Under the pieces are notes generated by a model. That model was not told the origin of the DNA and did not search any database. It was given only the letters and a program-made list of their open reading frames with translations. A stretch of 64,000 nt of DNA from Methanobacteriota archaeon (lineage in GTDB: Archaea; Halobacteriota; Methanomicrobia; Methanomicrobiales; Methanospirillaceae), in NCBI GenBank assembly GCA_029547605.1, contig JAKPPB010000123.1:1-64000 (forward strand), given 5' to 3'. The position numbers and the translations under genes are program-made. This document shows, in pieces, positions 42,928 through 52,373 of the stretch; the first letter of the stretch is position 1; each line of letters begins with the position of its first letter.

Positions 42928-43836
42928 GTGAAACCGATCATCGAGGGGCGCGGGCTCCGGAAGGAGTTTGGAACACTGAAGGCCGTTGACGGCATCACCT
43001 TCTCGGTGATGCCCGGCGAGGTCTTCGGGTTCCTCGGGCCAAACGGCGCTGGCAAGACCACCACGATGAAGATGATCGAATGCGTCGCCCCGGCGACATC
43101 GGGGATACTGACCGTCTTCGGCCTTGATGTGAACAGGGACCCGCGGCGGATCAAGCGCTGGCTGGGCGTCGTCCCGCAGGAGACGAACCTTGACCCTGAC
43201 TTCACCACGCTTGAAAATTTGCTCGTCTATGCGCGTTATTTCGGTATACCCGCTGCAGAAGCAAGGCAAAGGTCAGAAGAGCTTCTCTCCTTTGTCCAGC
43301 TCTCGGAGAAGAGAGATGTGCCCATCGAGAAGCTCTCCGGCGGGATGAAGCGAAGGCTCATCCTTGCACGGGCGCTCGTCAACAGCCCGCGCCTCCTCGT
43401 CCTGGACGAGCCCACCATTGGCCTTGACCCACAGGCCCGGCACCTGATGTGGGAGAAATTAAAAACCCTCCAGGCGGCCGGAAACACTATCGTCCTCACT
43501 ACCCATTACCTTGAAGAAGCCGAAAGGCTCTGCAACCGCCTCGTCATCATGGACCACGGCAAGATCCTGGTGGAAGGGGCACCAGGAGACCTTGTACGCC
43601 AGTATGCCGGAGAGGACGTAATCGAGGCTGACTATACTCCCCGCGTCGTGCGCTGCCTCGAAGAGATCGGTGCCCGCTTCGAGGTCCACGGGGATATGGT
43701 CCAGGTCTTTTCCGACCGGCCGAAAGAGGTTGCCACCCGGCTGCTCTCGGACTGCAACCCTGGAAGAGTATTCGTACGCCGGGGATCGCTTGAAGACGTA
43801 TTCCTTTCCCTCACAGGGAGGGCACTTCGGGACTGA
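42928..43836 (+). CDS. ABC exporter ATP-binding protein (DrrA-like)
   Basis: A 302-residue ATPase: Walker A GPNGAGKTTT, signature LSGGMKRR, Walker B LLVLDEPTIGLDP, then the C-terminal domain typical of daunorubicin-resistance-type exporters. GTG at 42928 is chosen because GGAAGGG lies 7 bases before it; the frame is open upstream to 42661 but homologues start here. It works with the permease that follows with a 1-base overlap. Substrate unknown. Confidence 0.9.
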   Translation: MKPIIEGRGLRKEFGTLKAVDGITFSVMPGEVFGFLGPNGAGKTTTMKMIECVAPATSGILTVFGLDVNRDPRRIKRWLGVVPQETNLDPDFTTLENLLVYARYFGIPAAEARQRSEELLSFVQLSEKRDVPIEKLSGGMKRRLILARALVNSPRLLVLDEPTIGLDPQARHLMWEKLKTLQAAGNTIVLTTHYLEEAERLCNRLVIMDHGKILVEGAPGDLVRQYAGEDVIEADYTPRVVRCLEEIGARFEVHGDMVQVFSDRPKEVATRLLSDCNPGRVFVRRGSLEDVFLSLTGRALRD

Positions 43837-44615
43837 TGCACATCATGATACCCCGTCCGACCTGGTACGCATGGAAGGTATGGCGAAGGAACTGGGATGT
43901 CTTCTTCAAGACCTACAGGGTGAACTTCCTGCCGCCTTTTGTTGAGCCGGTCCTCTACCTCCTCGCAATCGGATATGGCCTCGGGATATTCGTCGGCGAG
44001 ATCGAGGGCATCCCTTACGTCCACTACATCGCCCCCGCCCTCCTCGCGATCTCGATGATGAACTCATCGTTCTTCGAGTGCACGTACTCTTCGTTCGTCC
44101 GGATGTATTACCAGAAGACGTTCGACGCCATGATCTCGACCCCCCTCTCCATCGAGGACGTCATCGCAGGTGAGCTCCTGTGGGGAGCCACGCGGAGTCT
44201 CATCTATGCAACTGCGATGCTGGTGGTCCTTGTCGCCTTCGGCGTGGTTTCGCTCCCCTCATCACTGCTGGTCATCCCGTTCTCGTTCCTTGCTGGCCTC
44301 CTCTTTTCGGGCATTGCGATGTGTTTCACCGCGATCACTCCTGGGATTGACACCCTCAACTACCCGGCCTTTCTCTTCATCACCCCCATGTTCCTCTTTT
44401 CTGGGACGTTCTTTCCCCTTTCTGTGCTTCCGGAAGCCCTGCAGGTCTTTGCAATAGGAGTGCTCCCCCTCGCTCAGGTCGTGACCGTGACACGCTCCCT
44501 CACCCTCGCTACACCTTTGCCTTTCTTCTTCTACAGCCTTGCCTGGATCGCCTCGTGTGCAACCGTATTCTTCTTCCTCTCAATATACCTGATGAAGAAG
44601 CGGCTGGTGGTATGA
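43836..44615 (+). CDS. ABC-2 type permease (DrrB-like)
   Basis: A 259-residue membrane protein with six helices and the ABC-2 signature region (PALLAISMMNSSFFECTYSSFVRMYYQKTFDAMISTPLS). It forms the membrane part of the exporter with the preceding ATPase; their genes overlap by one base (TGATG). Confidence 0.9.
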   Translation: MHIMIPRPTWYAWKVWRRNWDVFFKTYRVNFLPPFVEPVLYLLAIGYGLGIFVGEIEGIPYVHYIAPALLAISMMNSSFFECTYSSFVRMYYQKTFDAMISTPLSIEDVIAGELLWGATRSLIYATAMLVVLVAFGVVSLPSSLLVIPFSFLAGLLFSGIAMCFTAITPGIDTLNYPAFLFITPMFLFSGTFFPLSVLPEALQVFAIGVLPLAQVVTVTRSLTLATPLPFFFYSLAWIASCATVFFFLSIYLMKKRLVV

Positions 44616-44665
44616 AAGGGCTATTTTTATCTTATTAACGCACATGGTTGGGGGCAGGAACCAGC

Positions 44666-45091
44666 ATGAGCATTTACTCTGTCTGCCAGAAGAGCGTGGT
44701 GAACGTCACCCCTGATACCTCTGTCAGGTTCGTGGCTGAACTGATGAGGAGCAAGAACCTGGGGTGTGTCGTCATCGCTGAGGAACAGAAGCCCGTGGGC
44801 ATTGTTACTGATCGCGACCTTGCGCTCAGGAGAGATGTCCTCTGCAACGAGGAAGCGGACCAGGCACCGGTCTCCGTCATCATGACACGCGAGGTCTTCA
44901 CGATTAGAAAGGACACCGGCATCTTTGATGCAATCCAGGAGATGAAATCATCAGGCGTCCGGAGGCTCCCTGTCGTTGACGCGGGAGGCCGCCTCGTGGG
45001 CCTGATCACCCTGGATGACATCATCAGGCTTCTTGCCAGGGAACTCGGGGAGATCGCGAGGATCATAGGGAAAGAGAGCCCGAAGATCTAA
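44666..45091 (+). CDS. Tandem CBS-domain protein
   Basis: A 141-residue protein consisting of two CBS domains (about 4-60 and 72-130): VTPDTSVRFVAELMRSKNLGCVVI...GIVTDRDL and IRKDTGIFDAIQEMKSSGVRRLPVVD...GLITLDDI. Such pairs bind adenine nucleotides and regulate partners. ATG at 44666 has GGGGGCAGGA before it. 50 bases follow the permease gene, but a link in function is unclear. Confidence 0.88.
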   Translation: MSIYSVCQKSVVNVTPDTSVRFVAELMRSKNLGCVVIAEEQKPVGIVTDRDLALRRDVLCNEEADQAPVSVIMTREVFTIRKDTGIFDAIQEMKSSGVRRLPVVDAGGRLVGLITLDDIIRLLARELGEIARIIGKESPKI

Positions 45092-45364
45092 GACCCGCCA
45101 ATCAATCTCTTTTTATTCACCTCACGAAAAGGCCCCGTCTTCAGGGAGACCCTGATGGACATGCGTGAGGGGACGAATCCATCCGGTTTTTCTTATCTCG
45201 TTTTCTTGGTGGAATACTGGATCGAGTTTTATTCTGCACCTATGAGTTGGGGTTCGTCCACTGCATCACCAACCCATGGGAACGTCAGAGCACTTCATGG
45301 AATGCACCCATCTCTTAATCCTGCATGAAGAAAGAATGGATATGACATACCGGAGTCGCGGCCC

Positions 45365-46405
45365 ATGATACCATTCGACCCCGCAGATATACGGATCAGG
45401 GCGCTCAATTCAGCCATCCTCGCCCCGAGCCCCCACAATACCCAGCCCTGGAGAGTTGCATTCAGGGGTGAAGAGAGGATTCTCCTCTCGATAGACCATG
45501 CCCGGCTGATACCAGGGTGTGACCCTATCGGCAGGCAGGCCTTCATATCAGCAGGAGCATTCCTCGAGAACCTTGACCTCGCCGCAAAATCGGAGGGATT
45601 CCGCGCAGATATTGACGTCTTCCCAAAGGGATGGCCAGATGCATGGACAGTTGAAAAAGATCCGGTCGCCCACGTCGATCTCATAGAGGACAGGCGGGTC
45701 GGCTGCGACCCTCTTTTCCTGCAGGTCCCTCTCCGGCATACCAACCGCCGCCGTTTCGAAAAAAAGAAGGTACCGGTCGAAGCCGCCGGGGACCTCACCG
45801 CTGCATATGACTTTTCGCTGGTCCCTCTCGGGTTCTCGCACGATGACGACCTCATACGGAGCGTTGCAGACCTTGCTGCAGAGGCGATGGAGATCGAACT
45901 TGCAGACCCTGGGAGAGTGGACGAGACACTCCAGTACTTCAGGTTCACAGACAGAGAGGCGCGAGGTTCATCCGACGGGTTCGGGCACGCCCAGTCAGGA
46001 TACGGGCGTCTGGCGCGGTTCTTTATCGGGAGGTTCATCCTTTCGAGGGCGCGCGCTTCCTCCTCTCCGGGATCCTTCTCGCGCATGGCAAAGAAGAGCA
46101 CACGGGAACAGGTGGCGGGCGCCGGGGGGATCGGATGGCTCTCTACCAAGGGGGATCACCGGGTCGACCAGGTGCGTTCAGGCAGGGCCTATCAGAGAGT
46201 GCATCTCAAGGCATGCGCGCTTGGCCTTGCGCTTCAACCGGTGAGCCAGCCCATTTCAGATTACCCTGATATGGCCGAAGTCCGCTCATCCATCCACGAG
46301 TTGCTGGATGTCCCTCGCACCCATACCATACAGATGCTCTTTCGCCTGGGATATGCCGCCGCCGTCCCTGCCACGCCGCGCAGGCCTCTCGGCGAATTTT
46401 TTTAA
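45365..46405 (+). CDS. Nitroreductase-family (Acg-like) FMN protein
   Basis: A 346-residue protein similar to the mycobacterial Acg group of flavin nitroreductases: APSPHNTQPWRV near the N-terminus (about 19-30), and a second half-site RHTNRRRFEKK at about 124-134. Likely binds FMN; substrate unknown. The start at 45365 directly precedes family-like sequence. The 45092-45364 interval before it holds no supported gene. Confidence 0.82.
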   Translation: MIPFDPADIRIRALNSAILAPSPHNTQPWRVAFRGEERILLSIDHARLIPGCDPIGRQAFISAGAFLENLDLAAKSEGFRADIDVFPKGWPDAWTVEKDPVAHVDLIEDRRVGCDPLFLQVPLRHTNRRRFEKKKVPVEAAGDLTAAYDFSLVPLGFSHDDDLIRSVADLAAEAMEIELADPGRVDETLQYFRFTDREARGSSDGFGHAQSGYGRLARFFIGRFILSRARASSSPGSFSRMAKKSTREQVAGAGGIGWLSTKGDHRVDQVRSGRAYQRVHLKACALGLALQPVSQPISDYPDMAEVRSSIHELLDVPRTHTIQMLFRLGYAAAVPATPRRPLGEFF

Positions 46406-46439
46406 GAGAGACTGACTCCCTGTGTCCCCCAACCAGGGG

Positions 46440-47711
46440 TTACCCCCCTGTCAAGACGACCTCGAGCCCCACCGCAGCAGCAAGCACCACCATGCCGCAT
46501 ACAAAGAGGGGCAGTGTGTAGTTTCTCACGACCTCCCATATGCTCCCCCCGGTGGTCCGCTGCAGAAGCCAGAAGAAGGGGTCCGAGAGGTAGGAGATCA
46601 CGCAGGTCCCGGCGGCAACCGAGAGGATGAGGGGGATCGGGTGCATGGAGGCTGAAACGGCGGACCCGGCAAGCACCTGCGATGAGATCACGGCGCTGAC
46701 CACCCTTGACCCCTGGGCACTCTGTATGACGGCAGTGAATACAAACGGGATCACCACAAGAGGAAGAGCCGTCATCATGCCTGGGAAGACGCCCTCCGGA
46801 AAACCGCTGGCTACGATTACGCTCCCAAAAGCCCCTGCTCCACAGATATCGAACATGATGACCCCCGCATGACGCGTCCCCTGGAGGAGCCCGGCGATCC
46901 TCGCCGCAGGCGTGGCAAGCGCCATGCACACCAGGAGCCCGGCCAGCATGATGCACTGGATCATGCTCTCGTGGGACAGTGGAAAGACTATTGAAAAAAG
47001 GGGGATAGCCGCAAAAATTGCAAGAAACGGCGCCCAGGCCTTCCAGTGGATGCCTGGGGCGATCGAATTATCCCCTCTTTTCTCTTCAAGGCGAAGCCGG
47101 CCATCCATTTCCCGGCTGCCGCGGGCTCTGAAGGCAAAGACCACGCCGCCAAGAAGGAACAGCGAGAGGGGGACTGCAACCAGGTCAAAGAGGAGCGGGG
47201 ATGCGCCGCTCCCAAGCACACTGAAGAGCGGGATGACCACCGGGGTGGGGTAGATGAGGGTATAGGAGAGAACACTTCCGATCGCCGCAAGGTACAGGAG
47301 ATCCTTTCCCGAACGCTCTCCGCCCAGCTTCTCGAGTACGGGAGTAAGCATCACAAACGCGGTGATGCAGCAGGTGGCAGGAAGCGCGAAGATATACCCT
47401 GCCAGGCCCGAGAGGGAATGGGTATCCCCGGTCCTCTGCCGCAGGTCGGATACCAGCCCCTCGATCAGGCCCTGCGCGTGGAGGGTCTTTGCGATGACTG
47501 CCCCGCAGAGTATGATGACCGCAAAGATGGCAAATATCTTCCCAAGCCCGTTGATCGCGGCCAGGATCACCTGGTCTGGAGCCATACCGGAGAGCAGGCC
47601 AAAAAAGAGCGCTCCAAAGAGCAGAGTAAAGAAAGGGGGAGCCTTCACCCGAATGCTCATCGTGGTGATAAAGAGCATTACGAGGAGGAATGTCAGAAGC
47701 AAGTATAGCAT
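46440..47711 (-). CDS. GntP-family permease
   Basis: A 423-residue protein with about 12 membrane helices, resembling GntP (gluconate:H+ symporter family): N-terminal half with FFTLLFGALFFGLLSG, middle LPATCCITAFVMLTPVLE, and C-terminal GSRVVSAVISSQVLAGSAVSASMHPIPL. Substrate cannot be read from sequence. No sugar-acid kinase gene is nearby. Confidence 0.82.
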   Translation of the reverse strand: MLYLLLTFLLVMLFITTMSIRVKAPPFFTLLFGALFFGLLSGMAPDQVILAAINGLGKIFAIFAVIILCGAVIAKTLHAQGLIEGLVSDLRQRTGDTHSLSGLAGYIFALPATCCITAFVMLTPVLEKLGGERSGKDLLYLAAIGSVLSYTLIYPTPVVIPLFSVLGSGASPLLFDLVAVPLSLFLLGGVVFAFRARGSREMDGRLRLEEKRGDNSIAPGIHWKAWAPFLAIFAAIPLFSIVFPLSHESMIQCIMLAGLLVCMALATPAARIAGLLQGTRHAGVIMFDICGAGAFGSVIVASGFPEGVFPGMMTALPLVVIPFVFTAVIQSAQGSRVVSAVISSQVLAGSAVSASMHPIPLILSVAAGTCVISYLSDPFFWLLQRTTGGSIWEVVRNYTLPLFVCGMVVLAAAVGLEVVLTGG

Positions 47712-47747
47712 GGTCCCCCGGAAAGCCCGATTCTATCAGATGCATGG

Positions 47748-48023
47748 TTATATCTGTATCTCAAATCCATCACCCGGACTGTATGCCTCGTGCCATTCAA
47801 TGGCGATTCCGCAGACGCGAATATAGGGGTCTCCCTCTGCCTTGATCGAGTCCAGGAACTTCATGAGGAGGACCTCCTCTCCCACCGCGGAGACGCTGAC
47901 CGTCCCGTCCGGGTTATTACGCACCCACCCAGACACCCCGAGGCTTCTGGCCTGGTCCCTCACAAAGTATCGGTAGCCGACCCCCTGAACTCGCCCCGAC
48001 ACCACTGCCCGGACCTCTCTCAT
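47748..48023 (-). CDS. acyP: Acylphosphatase
   Basis: A 91-residue enzyme that hydrolyses carboxyl-phosphate bonds. Signature SGRVQGVGYRYFVRDQA at about 9-25 (catalytic arginine R19-R24 region), then GWVRNNPDGTVSV with the catalytic asparagine. Start at 48023 follows a GGGGGTGAT site; upstream open frame rejected. Confidence 0.93.
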   Translation of the reverse strand: MREVRAVVSGRVQGVGYRYFVRDQARSLGVSGWVRNNPDGTVSVSAVGEEVLLMKFLDSIKAEGDPYIRVCGIAIEWHEAYSPGDGFEIQI

Positions 48024-48129
48024 TGGATCACCCCCGGCATCACTACTCCTTCCCGCAGGGACGGCCAGTCGAGGGCTCCAGGTGTTCTGCTGGAGACGGA
48101 ACAAGGAATGTTCCGGCTCCCTTGTCCTG

Positions 48130-48612
48130 TCATTCCTGACACTCCAGCCACCGTGATTCCTTTTTCCTCTTTAAGCCCGGGCAACGGTTGAAGTACGTCT
48201 CGCCCCACACCCAGGGCTGGTAATTCCTGCACATCTCCGGCTTCAATTCATGAATGCTACAAATATACCTGTCTTTTGCGACCCTGCGAAGAAAGGGGCA
48301 GACCGTCGGAAACCCGCCTGTCGAAGGGTCCCGCATCTCTACCACATGGATCCCGGAGATGTCCCGGGGGGAGAGTTCATTGCACCAGACCCACCTGCCG
48401 TCATCGAGGCAGGCCATGAAGAACCGGAGGACATCTCCCCTCCCGTCCTCCATCCAGGAGAAGAGATTTTCGGGAGCAGGCGTGATCCTGTCCCCGAATA
48501 TCTTGCAGCAGAGCCCGCATTGGAGGCAGTAATCGGCCTGATCGTGGCCTTCCCTGCAATGCTTCGCTTGGTCTTCCTCTTGACCGGTTCCCATTGCAGG
48601 AATAGTACTCAT
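48130..48612 (-). CDS. YkgJ-type cysteine-cluster protein A
   Basis: A 160-residue protein with CLQCGLCCKIFGDRI (about 29-43), PTVCPFL (about 102-108) and YICSIHELKPEMCRNYQPW (about 115-133), the pattern of the YkgJ/Fe-S-cluster (zinc or iron cysteine cluster) family, with C-terminal RCP. Probably metal-binding; function unknown. It is divergent from a second, similar gene at 48726. Confidence 0.85.
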   Translation of the reverse strand: MSTIPAMGTGQEEDQAKHCREGHDQADYCLQCGLCCKIFGDRITPAPENLFSWMEDGRGDVLRFFMACLDDGRWVWCNELSPRDISGIHVVEMRDPSTGGFPTVCPFLRRVAKDRYICSIHELKPEMCRNYQPWVWGETYFNRCPGLKRKKESRWLECQE

Positions 48613-48725
48613 CCCCCTTTATCTCTCTTTCATTTCTCCCATCCAACAACTTTTCGTGGGGGAGGTCCCTCTATTGGGACGGATCCCTGCATTTATGGGA
48701 TATTCGCAGGAGAATACTACTGATA

Positions 48726-49196
48726 ATGGCATTCGAATGCAGGCAGTGCGGCAGGTGCTGCATGTATATGGGGGACTATATTGTGATCGAACGCCAGATT
48801 GGACCTTTTTCATTCGTCGGGTGTTCAGTTTCCACGGGCACCAGGTTTATTGCGAAGGTCGATGCAGACAAGCAGGAGCTCTTTACAGACCGCGCCTGGT
48901 CAGAGCGCCATCCCTCAGCCTGCCCATTCCTCCGCCCATTTGGAGCGAGGATCGTCTGCACCATACACGAGACGAGCCCGGCGCAGTGCAAGGCCTATCG
49001 CTGCGTGATTGCAAGGATACGCACTCCGGAAGGGATCGAGAGAGGATATGTGATCTGGACCCGTGCTCTCCACAGCGAGGACCCCCTCCTCCGTGAGGCG
49101 TGGAAGGAAGTGGAAGCGGAGATTGCAGCAGATCAGGAGAAAGCCGAAGATCGAATCCCCTTCCTTCTCGCCCGCCGGGGGTATCAGTGTGAGTGA
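48726..49196 (+). CDS. YkgJ-type cysteine-cluster protein B
   Basis: A 156-residue paralogue-like protein: CRQCGRCCMYMGDY at 5-18, ACPFLRPFG (about 65-73) and VCTIHETSPAQCKAYRC (about 77-93). Its C-terminal half (about 95-156) is charged and helical and differs from its divergent partner. Start ATG at 48726 gives the family's usual beginning. Promoters for both genes must lie in the 113-base gap. Confidence 0.85.
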   Translation: MAFECRQCGRCCMYMGDYIVIERQIGPFSFVGCSVSTGTRFIAKVDADKQELFTDRAWSERHPSACPFLRPFGARIVCTIHETSPAQCKAYRCVIARIRTPEGIERGYVIWTRALHSEDPLLREAWKEVEAEIAADQEKAEDRIPFLLARRGYQCE

Positions 49197-49276
49197 AGAT
49201 CGGAAGGTCACCTGTCCCGCCCCCGAATCCTTTCCTCTTTCAGAATCTTGATATCACTTCCCCGTGATTCCATTGC

Positions 49277-49753
49277 ATGGAGATCCTCAAGATTCCAAGG
49301 ATGGAAAAGAAGGAGTACGACCAGATTATCCAGGAAGGCCACGTCAGTCGCATCGCATTCAAAGGCATCGATTTTCCCTATATCGCCCCGTTTCTGTACG
49401 TGTTCGATGGAAAGTACCTCTATTTCCTCTCCACCAGGTACGGGAGGAAGATAGAGTATTACAGAAGCAATCCCTCCGTGTCGGTCGAGATAGAGCAGTA
49501 CTCACCGGACCTCTCCACCTTCCGTTTCGTGAGTCTCCAGGGCAGGCTCGAGGAGATCCAGGATCCGGCGCATTCGGTTCAGGTCCGGAGACGGTTCGTG
49601 GACATGATAAGAAGCCGGAGGCTTTCTCCCACCGTCATGTCAGCGCTCGGCCATTCCCCGGGCGACCCGCCAGACAAGATCCTCGAGGAGGAGCGAAACC
49701 TCGTGTGGAGACTTGTAGGGGTTAAGGACATCGTCGCGCTCAAGAACGCCTGA
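49277..49753 (+). CDS. Pyridoxamine-5'-phosphate-oxidase-like flavoprotein
   Basis: A 158-residue split-barrel protein of the PPOX class: MEKKEYDQIIQEGHVSRIAF opening, then YIAPFLYVFDGKYLYFLSTRYGRKIEYYRSNPSVSVEIEQ, which matches the flavin-binding half. Likely binds FMN or F420; substrate unknown. The ATG at 49277 is preceded by a CGTGATTCCATTGC stretch without clear ribosome-binding site. Confidence 0.82.
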   Translation: MEILKIPRMEKKEYDQIIQEGHVSRIAFKGIDFPYIAPFLYVFDGKYLYFLSTRYGRKIEYYRSNPSVSVEIEQYSPDLSTFRFVSLQGRLEEIQDPAHSVQVRRRFVDMIRSRRLSPTVMSALGHSPGDPPDKILEEERNLVWRLVGVKDIVALKNA

Positions 49754-49963
49754 TCCCACTTTTTTCCCGGTTCGTCCCCTTCCGCCATGTGGCCTTCAGG
49801 CGACCCTGCGTAAACCCGAGAAACTGGCATTGGGGACGCGGTGGGACGTTGGGGGAGATCGCGATACAAAAAGAGCACACCAGACTGGACAACCATACCA
49901 TTCCTGCTGACTGCCTGACGATGGAAAATGTGAAGTTCTCTTGAGAGAGCCTCACTCATATCC

Positions 49964-50448
49964 ATGGGCAATACACACCCATCCCCATTGATCCCAGGGC
50001 AACTCCTCCCCGGTGAGGAGACCCTGCTCGTGTTGCACCCTTCGAGGTGGGGGTATACCTGGCATTTCCTGCTGGGGGTGCTGCTCGTCGGAGGGGGGGC
50101 ATTCATCCTACTCGTCGAAGGGAGGATCATCACGATCCCTGCAGGGTTGTTTTATACCGGATATCCCGAGATGCGGCGACAGCGGACGACGTACTATCTG
50201 ACATCCCGGCCCTGATCAGGGATCGCCGTGTTATTTCCAGGAGATGCAGCACAGTGCTCTACACTCACATCACCGATCTTCACCTCGCCCAGTCGTTCCT
50301 CGGGCGGCTGACCCGAATTGGTACCATCTCGATCAATACCGCGGGAAAGGACGGCTTCGAAATGGTGATGGAAAATATCCCCCACGCCGAAATGGTAAGG
50401 AGCATAATCGAATCCCGGATGATTGATCAACAGGGCGGCCGCGAATGA
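49964..50448 (+). pseudogene. Frameshifted PH-like (YdbS/bPH2-type) membrane protein gene
   Basis: The first part (49964-50215) has the N-terminal PGEETLLVLHPSRWGYTWHF, a hydrophobic pair (LLGVLLVGGGAFILLVEG...IITIPAGLFY) and RTTYYLTSRP, then a stop. A second frame continues with DRRVISRRCSTVLYTHITDLHL...GTISINTAGKDGFEMVMENIPHA to 50448, the rest of a bacterial PH-like domain. One missing base in the CCC run at about 50211-50214 would restore the frame: TSRPLIRDRRVIS. A sequencing error gives the same picture. Confidence 0.75.
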
Positions 50449-50533
50449 TTCCGGCAACAGTGTTCCCCCTGTCATTGGCAGCACGTGGGATTCAGGAGCA
50501 ATTTTAACCCTCTGGATGGCATACCTCCAATCC

Positions 50534-50926
50534 ATGAAACACACAGAGACCTTTTTTGAGAGGGATACCTACGCCCGACATACGGGGATCGAGCTGCTGG
50601 ATGTCGGGCCCGGCCGGGCCCGCGTCAGGATGGTGATCGGAAAGGTGCATGCCAACAGCCACGGCACGGTGCACGGAGGGGCTATCTACACGCTTGCAGA
50701 CGCCGCATTCGCCCTCGCTTCAAATTCATACGGCATCCCTGCAGCTGCCATCAACGCGACGATCGCGTACATGAAGTCAGCCCGGAGCGGGACGCTGTAT
50801 GCCGAGGCAACAGAGTTTTCAAAAAACCCAAAGCTCGCAACCTACACCGTCGAGGTCACGGACGAATCCGGAGAGAAGATTGCGCTTTTCCAGGGCATGG
50901 TATACCGCAGGACTCCCCGCCAGTGA
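50534..50926 (+). CDS. PaaI-type hotdog thioesterase
   Basis: A 130-residue hotdog-fold thioesterase: HANSHGTVHGGAIYTLADAAFALASNS at about 39-65 with the H-G-G active region, then AINATIAYMKSARSGTLYAEA. Probably hydrolyses acyl-CoA-like thioesters. ATG at 50534 (MKHTETFFERDTYARH) fits family starts; an upstream open frame to 50423 lies in the broken PH gene. Confidence 0.88.
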   Translation: MKHTETFFERDTYARHTGIELLDVGPGRARVRMVIGKVHANSHGTVHGGAIYTLADAAFALASNSYGIPAAAINATIAYMKSARSGTLYAEATEFSKNPKLATYTVEVTDESGEKIALFQGMVYRRTPRQ

Positions 50927-51051
50927 CAGTCCCGCCATGGTATTGTGGAGTCCGTGTCCTGCATCGCCATCGGTTCTTTCTATGGAGGGGATTCCCGTGA
51001 GTCCTGTCATTCCGATCCTTTATTCCCACTTTATCCTTCCAGGCAAGGAGT

Positions 51052-51741
51052 TCACCGCGGGCGCCAGGTGAATCCTTCGGGATACGCGTGGAAGAACTTG
51101 TCACAGAGACGGCGGCAATGCTGATGCGATCCCAGTATATTCCGGGAAGTCTCGTCCATGACCCTCACCTGCACCCCTGAAGGGAGGTCAGATATCCATT
51201 GCCTGATCATCCCTGGAGTTGGTTCCAGGTGGAACTGCAGCCCGAGCGCGCTTCCGGCCACAAGAGCCTGGTGAGGGACCTGTGCTCCCCGGCAGACAAG
51301 GTCCGCGCCTGCAGGAAGTGAAAATGTCTCTCCGTGAAACTGGAATGCCATAAATACCCTGGGAAAGCCCGGAAGTATCACCGTGTTGCACGCTTCTACG
51401 GGGAACCAGCCAATCTCCTTGCTGCAGGACGTGATCTCTCCTCCGCAGGCGGCAGCGATCATCTGGGCACCAAGGCAGATGCCGAGGAGAGGCCGTCCCT
51501 TCGCAATCCAGGAGCGGATGAGCCTCTTCTCCTGCTCGATGAAAGGATAGGACATACCATCGTTCACGCTCATCGGTCCTCCCAGGATGAGGAGGTGGGT
51601 CGAACAGACAGACGGCACTTCGTTGGTCTCATAAAGGGGGACGGTCTCACATGAGATGCCTGTTTCGTGTGCATACTCGGAGATCACCCCTGCGGGCTCT
51701 TCTTCCACGTGCTGGAGGACTGTGAGACTCACGCTTCTCAT
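51052..51741 (-). CDS. Class I glutamine amidotransferase-like protein
   Basis: A 229-residue protein resembling GMP-synthase-like amidotransferases: HLLILGGPMSVND, catalytic C89 in PLLGICLGAQMIA, FQFHGETFSLPAGA, and LQFHLEPTPGMIRQW. No synthetase domain is attached. The start at 51741 is chosen because the following sequence looks like a family N-terminus; upstream frame reaches 51948 but looks non-coding. The 51742-52014 interval holds nothing supported. Confidence 0.85.
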   Translation of the reverse strand: MRSVSLTVLQHVEEEPAGVISEYAHETGISCETVPLYETNEVPSVCSTHLLILGGPMSVNDGMSYPFIEQEKRLIRSWIAKGRPLLGICLGAQMIAAACGGEITSCSKEIGWFPVEACNTVILPGFPRVFMAFQFHGETFSLPAGADLVCRGAQVPHQALVAGSALGLQFHLEPTPGMIRQWISDLPSGVQVRVMDETSRNILGSHQHCRRLCDKFFHAYPEGFTWRPR

Positions 51742-52014
51742 TCGTGTACAGAACGTGCGTCTGTTAAGGTAGTCAGTCTTGCGCTCGCGCATGAGAGAAA
51801 GGATTACACATCTGGCCCCAGGAACTGGCTTCTGCAAGTCCATTCGCGACCGGGGCATGGAAAGGAGGAGAAGGAAGGCTGGATTCGGAGGGGATAATCC
51901 GGTGCAGGACAGAAAGGCTTTTTCATAGTTTCCCCTCATCCAATGCACACTATTGGAGTTTGTGGATCGGGCAGGTCAAAATCTTCATTCGAATCGCAGA
52001 GGAGAAGAGAGGTT

Positions 52015-52373
52015 CTACTGAATGAAGGGGGTTCTGTTATTCATGCACGTTCTGTTGGTATCTCTCATCCCTTCGCCCCTGTGCCGCACCATTTCAGGCG
52101 GATGGGGAAATTTACCCTCACATTCCTTCATGAACTTCTGAAGCAGTGTCCGGGCCGTTTCCATGTTGACGTTCTCCATTGCAGCGCGGATAGTGCCCAC
52201 GTCATACCCGGCTTCTTCCAGCTATTCGAGCAGGTTTATAATCAGGTCACCTTTTACGTCTGATTTCTTCATGAGGGGGGGTTTACTGCATCTCCGGCCT
52301 GGACCGGTACCGCGACAATGAGCAGGACGGCAAGGACTGCGGTAGTTGCGACGGTTTTCCCGATTGTCTTCAT
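52015..52373 (-). pseudogene. Decayed small secreted helical protein gene
   Basis: From ATG at 52373 (GGAGG 5 bases before) the frame encodes a 34-residue signal-peptide-like protein ending GDAVNPPS at a TGA (52271-52269). That TGA overlaps an ATG at 52272, which opens MKKSDVKGDLIINLLE, then in-frame TAG at 52224-52222, then LEEAGYDVGTIRAAM...LLQKFMKE and ends TAG at 52015. The pieces fit one exported, helical small protein broken by a frameshift and a TAG; alternatively a very short exported peptide and a second broken gene. A TATA-like TTTATATAAC lies at about 52427-52436. Confidence 0.55.

Noticed and set aside
45160-45327. 55-codon plus-strand frame before the nitroreductase gene
   Set aside because: No ribosome-binding site and no family features; composition looks random.
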